Of a stretch of 30,163 nucleotides of DNA, positions 25,206 through 30,163 are shown in pieces. The translations under genes were made by a program, and so were the position numbers. How positions within the stretch are numbered: the first letter of the stretch is position 1; every line of letters begins with the position of its first letter. This DNA comes from Akkermansiaceae bacterium UBA1506 (GTDB lineage: Bacteria > Verrucomicrobiota > Verrucomicrobiia > Verrucomicrobiales > DEV007). The DNA lies in the NCBI GenBank assembly GCA_002323995.1, contig DCQY01000080.1, forward strand, positions 1 to 30,163, in the 5' to 3' direction. Under the pieces are notes generated by a model. That model had not been told where the DNA came from. It saw nothing but the letters and a program-made list of their open reading frames with translations, and made no database searches.

Positions 25206-27200
25206 ATGGCAGCTAACGGATCTCAAAAAGAAACATTCAACTCGTCTATTCCCGACGGACCTATCGCGGAAAAGTGGACCAACCATAAGAACAACTCAAA
25301 GCTGATCAATCCTGCAAATAAACGGAAGTATTCGATTATCGTGGTTGGATCAGGTCTCGCCGGTGGTGCTGCTGCTGCCACACTGAGCGAACTTGGCTAT
25401 CAGGTGAAGTGCTTCTGTTATCAAGACAGCCCGCGCCGGGCACACTCCATCGCAGCGCAGGGTGGCATCAACGCGGCGAAAAACTACCAGAACGATGGTG
25501 ATTCAGTTCATCGGTTGTTTTACGATACCGTGAAAGGGGGGGATTTTCGGTCTCGTGAGGCTAATGTGCATCGGCTTGCCGAAGTGAGCGGCAACATTAT
25601 TGACCAGTGCGTCGCTCAAGGAGTCCCGTTCGCCCGAGAGTATGGTGGCCTCCTTGATAATCGTTCTTTTGGTGGCGCTCAGGTCAGCCGAACATTTTAT
25701 GCCCGAGGCCAGACTGGACAGCAGTTGCTCATAGGAGCCTACCAGGCTCTCTCCAAAGAGGTTGCTAGGGGCGGTGTTGAAATGCATGCGAGAACCGAAA
25801 TGATGGACCTCGTTGTTGTGGATGGTCATGCGAAAGGCATTATCGTTCGGGACATGGTCACGGGTGAGATTTCCCGGCATGCAGCCGATACCGTTGTCTT
25901 GGCTACCGGTGGTTATGGTAATGTCTTCTTCCTCTCCACCAATGCGATGGGTTGCAATGTTATGGCCGCCTACCGTGCTCATAAGAAGGGAGCCTACATG
26001 GCCAATCCTTGCTTTACTCAAATCCATCCGACTTGCATTCCGGTCAGCGGTGACTATCAGAGTAAGTTAACCTTAATGTCAGAGTCGTTGCGGAATGACG
26101 GGCGAATCTGGGTCCCAAAGTCAGTTGAAGACGCAGCCGCGATTCGCAGCGGCGATAAGACAGCTGCAGATATACCGGACGAAGATCGGGACTACTACCT
26201 CGAACGCAAATACCCAAGCTTTGGAAATTTGGCTCCTCGGGATATTTCGTCGCGATCCGCTAAAGAGGTGTGTGATGAAGGACGTGGTGTCGCTTCAACC
26301 GGGCTTGGAGTGTTTCTCGACTTCCGCGATGCGATCGACCGTCTCGGCGAAGACACCATCCGTGCCCGCTACGGCAACCTTTTTCAGATGTATGAGAAGA
26401 TTCAGGGCACCAACCCCTATAAAGAGCCGATGATGATTTACCCTGCAGTGCATTACACCATGGGTGGTCTTTGGGTTGACTACAACTTGATGTCTAATCT
26501 GCCCGGTCTTCACGTTCTCGGTGAAGCTAACTTTTCTGATCACGGAGCCAACCGGCTTGGAGCGAGCGCTCTTATGCAGGGCCTTGCTGATGGATACTTT
26601 GTCATCCCAGCCACGCTGCCCAATTATCTAGCGGATCAGGTGCCTGGGAGCGTGACGACCGAAAACGAGGCATTCGATGAGGCAGAAAAAGCGGTAACTG
26701 ATCGCATTGATAAGCTTCTATCGATACAAGGAGAGCGGACGGTTGACAGTTTTCATCGTGAGTTAGGACTCTTGGTCTGGGATAAGTGTGGAATGTCTCG
26801 CGACAAAGCAGGGCTCGAAGAGGCGCTTGAGAAAATCCCGAAAATCAGGGAAGAGTTTTGGGAAAATGTGAAGATCCCCGGAACAGGTGAAAGTCTTAAC
26901 GCTGAGCTGGAAAAAGCTGGGCGTGTCGCTGACTTCCTCGAATTTGGAGAACTGATGTGCCGGGATGCGTTGAATCGGGAAGAAAGCTGTGGCGGCCATT
27001 TCCGTGAGGAATACCAGTTCACCGAGAAAGATGATGCGGTGATCTCGGGGTATACTAATCCGGGCGAAGCTAAGCGCCGCGATGAAGAGTTCAGCTATGT
27101 GGCAGCTTGGGAGTATACCGGCGACGATTCCCCACCTAACCTTCACAAAGAGGAACTTATTTTTGAGAACGTCAAACAATCAGTACGCTCCTACAAGTAG
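25206..27200 (+). CDS. sdhA: Succinate dehydrogenase flavoprotein subunit
   Basis: SdhA oxidises succinate to fumarate with covalently bound FAD. The 664-residue protein is full length for the type B (Bacteroidetes/Verrucomicrobia) form. The FAD-binding loop is VVGSGLAGGAAAATLSELG (46-64). His80 in RRAHSIAAQGGINA is the expected covalent flavin attachment site. Substrate and catalytic blocks are FTQIHPTCIP, RDISSRSAKEVCDEGRG and HYTMGGLWVDYN, followed by LHVLGEANFSDHGANRLGASALMQG (cofactor region). The C-terminal domain has the helical segment typical of the family. Start: ATG after a pyrimidine/A-rich leader (CACACTTCCCCA). It is 24 bases before sdhB in the same operon. Confidence 0.97.
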   Translation: MAANGSQKETFNSSIPDGPIAEKWTNHKNNSKLINPANKRKYSIIVVGSGLAGGAAAATLSELGYQVKCFCYQDSPRRAHSIAAQGGINAAKNYQNDGDSVHRLFYDTVKGGDFRSREANVHRLAEVSGNIIDQCVAQGVPFAREYGGLLDNRSFGGAQVSRTFYARGQTGQQLLIGAYQALSKEVARGGVEMHARTEMMDLVVVDGHAKGIIVRDMVTGEISRHAADTVVLATGGYGNVFFLSTNAMGCNVMAAYRAHKKGAYMANPCFTQIHPTCIPVSGDYQSKLTLMSESLRNDGRIWVPKSVEDAAAIRSGDKTAADIPDEDRDYYLERKYPSFGNLAPRDISSRSAKEVCDEGRGVASTGLGVFLDFRDAIDRLGEDTIRARYGNLFQMYEKIQGTNPYKEPMMIYPAVHYTMGGLWVDYNLMSNLPGLHVLGEANFSDHGANRLGASALMQGLADGYFVIPATLPNYLADQVPGSVTTENEAFDEAEKAVTDRIDKLLSIQGERTVDSFHRELGLLVWDKCGMSRDKAGLEEALEKIPKIREEFWENVKIPGTGESLNAELEKAGRVADFLEFGELMCRDALNREESCGGHFREEYQFTEKDDAVISGYTNPGEAKRRDEEFSYVAAWEYTGDDSPPNLHKEELIFENVKQSVRSYK

Positions 27201-27224
27201 AGTGATACTTTTTATCCTTTTCTC

Positions 27225-27977
27225 ATGAACCTCACACTCAAGGTATGGCGTCAGAAGCACGCAAACGACAGGGGAACGATCGAAACCTACGATGCGAAGA
27301 ATATCCCGGGCGAAGCCTCCTTCCTTGAAATGCTTGATATCGTGAATGAGCAGATTGTGCAGAGCGGTGGCGAACCGATTCACTTTGATCATGATTGCCG
27401 CGAAGGGATATGTGGGATGTGTTCGCTGACCATCAACGGGGTTCCACACTCCAAGGAGAAGGGCATTACGACTTGCCAAGTTCATATGCGCAAATTCAAA
27501 GATGGCGATACGATTTGGATTGAGCCTTTTCGAGGAAAAGCGTTTCCGGTGGTGCGCGATCTTGTTGTGGATCGTTCCGCTTTCGATCGGATCGTTTCAG
27601 CGGGCGGATATATCTCGGTTAGAACGGGATCCGCCGAGGATGCGAATTCCCTGCCGATTCCTAAGGACAGCGCTGACTCCTCATTTGACGCTGCTGCTTG
27701 CATCGGCTGTGGTGCCTGCGTCGCAGCCTGCAAGAACGCCAGCGCTATGCTCTTTGTCGGGGCGAAAGCAGCTCACCTTAATCTGCTTCCGCAAGGGCAA
27801 CCGGAGAAGGACAAACGCGTTCTCGCTATGGTTCGTCAAATGGACTCGGAAGGGTTTGGTAACTGCACCAACCATTATGAGTGTGAAGCGGTTTGTCCAA
27901 AACAGATCAGCGCTGATGTGATCTCTAAGCTCAATCGAGACTATGCGGTCGCCTCCACGAAAGAAGCCTTCAAGTAG
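27225..27977 (+). CDS. sdhB: Succinate dehydrogenase iron-sulfur subunit
   Basis: SdhB carries electrons from FAD to quinone. The 250-residue protein has the [2Fe-2S] ligands Cys58, Cys63 and Cys66 in HDCREGICGMC, with Cys84 in ITTCQVH as the fourth. The second domain has Cys158, Cys161, Cys164 and Cys168 in CIGCGACVAACKNASAM, then Cys213, Cys219 and Cys223 in GNCTNHYECEAVCPKQIS, giving the [4Fe-4S] and [3Fe-4S] clusters. All three clusters are therefore supported. The start is ATG after CCTTTTCTC. It closes the sdhCAB operon; hairpins at 27963-27989 and 28026-28044 follow it but lack a clear T-run. Confidence 0.97.
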   Translation: MNLTLKVWRQKHANDRGTIETYDAKNIPGEASFLEMLDIVNEQIVQSGGEPIHFDHDCREGICGMCSLTINGVPHSKEKGITTCQVHMRKFKDGDTIWIEPFRGKAFPVVRDLVVDRSAFDRIVSAGGYISVRTGSAEDANSLPIPKDSADSSFDAAACIGCGACVAACKNASAMLFVGAKAAHLNLLPQGQPEKDKRVLAMVRQMDSEGFGNCTNHYECEAVCPKQISADVISKLNRDYAVASTKEAFK

Positions 27978-28025
27978 GGCTTCGAAGGCGGGAAAGATTT
28001 GAGAGTTGCGGGAATCAAGCAGTAA

Positions 28026-28044
28026 TTGCCATCTCTGATGGCAA
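28026..28044. repeat. Perfect hairpin after sdhB
   Basis: TTGCCATC (28026-28033) and GATGGCAA (28037-28044) form a perfect eight-base stem with a three-base loop, about 50 bases past the sdhB stop. No T-run follows on either strand, so a classical terminator is not certain; it may end the sdh transcript with Rho, stabilise its 3' end, or bind a protein. Confidence 0.45.
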
Positions 28045-28101
28045 AGTTCCGGCAAAGCGCCCCCTGATCACGCAATCGCTTTTCCTTGAATCGTTTCTGA
28101 T

Positions 28102-28128
28102 TTGCAAGACCCTCTAGAGGGTTACAAT
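28102..28128 (+). promoter_or_regulatory. Candidate promoter with 14-base palindrome between -35 and -10
   Basis: ACCCTCTAGAGGGT (28109-28122) is a perfect 14-base palindrome. It is flanked by TTGCAA (28102-28107) and TACAAT (28123-28128), which resemble -35 and -10 hexamers but are only 15 bases apart. This places a possible operator exactly across the spacer, upstream of the DUF116/prenyl synthase gene. The pairing of elements is inference; the palindrome is directly seen. Confidence 0.4.
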
Positions 28129-28233
28129 GTCATGAGTCCAATCACCCTTGCTTAAGGTGTCGTTGGTATGATATGCCTAGCACTTTTAGGGGTGCGACCG
28201 AATACTGTTTTGATACGGACCTCCCAACCTCAC

Positions 28234-29979
28234 ATGTCTTCCCCAGTTGATACGATCAAGGCCATTAAGGTCCCCAAGCCTGTCCCGATTACTACGACAC
28301 GTTTCCGGCCTCCAAAGAAAAATATTCCACAGACGAAGATAGAGAGGGATTACTTTCTTGAGAACATCAAGCAGTATGTGGAGAAGGACAATCCCGTTCC
28401 TCCCATGCCACTCGACGAACTAGAGGAACACGCGAAGGAAATCCTCAAGCGAATGGGGAGAGAGGGCGAGAAGACTTATCTTCACTACACCGCCGTGTGT
28501 CTTAATAACGAGATGTGGAGGGAAACTCTGGCTGAGATACCCTATGAGCGACGTCTCCTCCTCATGCCAAAATGTCTCCGAGTGGAGGAAAAGTGCCCCG
28601 CGCCATTCGACGAATTCGGGCTGCTTTGTAAGCAATGTGGTCTCTGCACGATTCAAGATTTTCAAAATGAAGCGGAGCGCCTTGGCTACGCGGTTCTTGT
28701 AGCCGAAGGATCGGCGATTGTGATGTCCCTGATCCAAACTGGTCAGATCGAAGCCATTGTAGGGATTTCGTGCCTTCCTGTGTTGGAACGCACCTTTCCT
28801 TATGTTGAGGCAGCAGCGATTCCATCTATCGCCGTGCCCCTGTTACAGGATGACTGTATCAATACCACGGTCGATAACGACTGGGTGTGGGAATACATTC
28901 ACTTAACCAGCGAAGACAAGACGCGCCGACTCGACCTGAACGCACTCCACAAAGAGGTGATGAGCTGGTTTAGCGTTGAAGCGATCGAGGAGATCATGGG
29001 TCCAGCAGAAGGTGCCCAAGAGCGGATTGCCCGCGAATGGCTCGCGCGGGATGGCAAACGATGGCGTCCCTATCTAACTGTGGCTGCTTACCAGGCGCTT
29101 CGTGAGGACCGAGGCGAGCCAATTCCTGATGATATTAAAAAGATCGTATTTGCTTCTGAACTTTTCCATAAAGCCTCACTGATACACGACGATATCGAAG
29201 ATGAAGATCACGGTCGTTATGACCAACCAACACTTCATGTTGAGCATGGTATCCCGGTGGCACTGAATGCTGGTGATCTTTTGATCGGGGAAGGTTACCG
29301 AATGATTGCGGAGAGTAGCATCTCAGACACACAGAAGGGAGAAATGTTAATGGTTGCCTCAGCGGGACAGCGTGAGCTCTGTCGAGGGCAGGGAGCTGAG
29401 CTTGTCTGGGCTCGTGACCCTAAGCCGCTAAAATCGAAGCAGGTACTTGAAATCTTCCGCCAGAAGACGGCTCCGGCTTTTGAGGTTGCCCTTAAACTTG
29501 GTGCTAGCTATGCGGGACGCCTTGATGAGGTATCCGAAGTGCTTGAGAAGTTTTCTGAGAACATGGGGATCGCCTATCAGATTCAAGACGATATGGATGA
29601 TTTAGGCGAGGATGCCGGTAACAACGAACTGGATAAGATGCGTCCCAGTGTTCTGTTGGCCGTGGCTCGCGAGCGGGCACGAGGAGATGATAAAACTCTC
29701 ATGGAGTCACTCTGGAGCCACAAAGATCTTGAAGACGTCTCGATTCATAAAATCCGCAGATTGGCTCAAGAAGTGGAAGCTGATAACAAGTGTCTCTTGC
29801 TTCTCGAGACTTACAAAGAGACAGCAGTCCGAAGTCTTGCCGAACTCGAAGACGCAAATCTCAAAGGCCTGCTCCGCCGGGTCATGGGCAAGATCTTTAA
29901 CGATCTCGAGATCAAGGGTTGGTGCCGCGAGCAGGAGGTGAAGAACGGCGTCCGCGAAGTGGGAGAGGGCGCCGAATAG
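28234..29979 (+). CDS. Fusion protein: DUF116 domain plus polyprenyl diphosphate synthase
   Basis: I start at the ATG at 28234 (581 residues); an upstream ATG at 28168 adds a stretch without conserved character. Residues about 60-225 form a DUF116 domain with Cys114 (MPKCLRVEEK), Cys121, the cluster Cys132/135/138 in LCKQCGLC, Cys180 (GISCLPVLE) and Cys208, suggesting a metal or iron-sulfur site. Residues about 255-560 are a trans-prenyl synthase: GKRWRPYL (274-281), first Asp motif DDIED (319-323), RQKTAPAFEVALKLGA, and second Asp motif DDMDD (452-456) after YQIQ. Ala314 and Ser315, five and four residues before the first Asp motif, are small, which in this family permits long chains. The usual RRG after the first motif reads GRYDQ. 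It follows sdhCAB. Quinone side-chain synthesis is a reasonable inference. Confidence 0.88.
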   Translation: MSSPVDTIKAIKVPKPVPITTTRFRPPKKNIPQTKIERDYFLENIKQYVEKDNPVPPMPLDELEEHAKEILKRMGREGEKTYLHYTAVCLNNEMWRETLAEIPYERRLLLMPKCLRVEEKCPAPFDEFGLLCKQCGLCTIQDFQNEAERLGYAVLVAEGSAIVMSLIQTGQIEAIVGISCLPVLERTFPYVEAAAIPSIAVPLLQDDCINTTVDNDWVWEYIHLTSEDKTRRLDLNALHKEVMSWFSVEAIEEIMGPAEGAQERIAREWLARDGKRWRPYLTVAAYQALREDRGEPIPDDIKKIVFASELFHKASLIHDDIEDEDHGRYDQPTLHVEHGIPVALNAGDLLIGEGYRMIAESSISDTQKGEMLMVASAGQRELCRGQGAELVWARDPKPLKSKQVLEIFRQKTAPAFEVALKLGASYAGRLDEVSEVLEKFSENMGIAYQIQDDMDDLGEDAGNNELDKMRPSVLLAVARERARGDDKTLMESLWSHKDLEDVSIHKIRRLAQEVEADNKCLLLLETYKETAVRSLAELEDANLKGLLRRVMGKIFNDLEIKGWCREQEVKNGVREVGEGAE

Positions 29980-30022
29980 CGAGGAGGCCAAATTCATTGA
30001 CCCCCACGGCCTCACGGTTGCC

Positions 30023-30163
30023 TTAGATCCCAGAGAAGATTAACCACCATCCGATTCCGCAAGCCAGAGAGAAAAGGAAGAGAAAGCGCATGCCCGCCCG
30101 GCTGCGCTCGTTGTGATAACGGCGACGAGCAGCGTGAGTCAAGGCTCGCTTGGCCCGCTTATG
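30023..30163 (-). CDS. C-terminal end of an unidentified membrane-anchored protein
   Basis: The minus strand is open from the window edge to a TAA at 30023-30025, giving 46 residues that end a protein starting beyond the window. The first half is strongly basic (HKRAKRALTHAARRRYHNER), followed by one hydrophobic segment, MRFLFLFSLACGIGWWLIF, and a short SGI end. This is a positive-inside, C-terminal membrane anchor. An internal ATG at the start of the segment could instead open a short ORF, but the extended frame is more likely. The family cannot be told from the tail. It converges on the fusion gene, 43 bases between stops. Confidence 0.45.
   Translation of the reverse strand, partial: HKRAKRALTHAARRRYHNERSRAGMRFLFLFSLACGIGWWLIFSGI

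Noticed and set aside
25503..26027. 174-codon open frame on the minus strand inside sdhA
   Set aside because: It lies wholly opposite conserved sdhA sequence and has no family features; a shadow of a strongly biased gene.
27963..27989. Alternative hairpins overlapping the sdhB stop as a terminator
   Set aside because: Two competing six-base stems with long loops and no T-run; mostly explained by coding sequence.
27978..28233. Hidden tRNA or small RNA gene in the longest gap
   Set aside because: No cloverleaf or T-loop sequence could be traced; only a hairpin and a palindrome are clear.

Overview
The window reads as a chromosomal segment of a Gram-negative bacterium of the Verrucomicrobia (PVC) type. 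The evidence is a paired planctomycete-type cytochrome protein (PSCyt1/DUF1549/DUF1553) and Tat-exported DUF1501 protein, a Bacteroidetes/Verrucomicrobia-style sdhCAB set with a single fused cytochrome b558 anchor, lipid A synthesis (lpxB), and almost no Shine-Dalgarno sequences before the start codons. Base composition looks moderate and even. I see no insertion sequence, prophage, CRISPR array, rRNA or tRNA. No stretch of more than 300 bases lacks a gene; the longest gap is about 255 bases, between sdhB and the DUF116 fusion gene.

Layout: (1) 1-387, the end of a probable DNA polymerase III delta' subunit, convergent with (2) a minus-strand run of mscS, an exported esterase, bioF, an S41-like pseudopeptidase and thiD. 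thiD, the S41-like gene and bioF are spaced only 2-3 bases apart and so look translationally coupled. (3) avtA diverges from thiD. (4) A small lipoprotein (minus) and coaD (plus) diverge from each other. (5) dprA and a type IA topoisomerase III form a minus-strand pair. (6) lpxB and an M28 peptidase overlap by one base on the plus strand. (7) panD and glpK lie on the minus strand. (8) Next come a DUF3592 membrane protein, an unrecognised 151-residue protein and a GtrA-like membrane protein. (9) The PSCyt1/DUF1549/DUF1553 gene is followed by the DUF1501 gene. (10) A sodium:alanine/glycine symporter carries a large insertion. (11) sdhC-sdhA-sdhB is followed by a DUF116/polyprenyl diphosphate synthase fusion. 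(12) The window ends in the C-terminus of a minus-strand membrane-anchored protein.

Most of this is core metabolism: biotin, thiamine and CoA/pantothenate cofactors (bioF, thiD, panD, coaD), lipid A, glycerol entry and respiration. Succinate:quinone reductase sits beside an enzyme expected to make a long polyprenyl chain, so the end of the window may serve respiration and quinone synthesis together, although adjacency is the only evidence for that.

The points most worth a second look are: the DUF116/prenyl synthase fusion with a palindrome inside its candidate promoter; thiD, whose essential N-terminus has no ATG, GTG or TTG start; the S41 homologue that has lost both catalytic residues inside a cofactor operon; and the symporter insertion.
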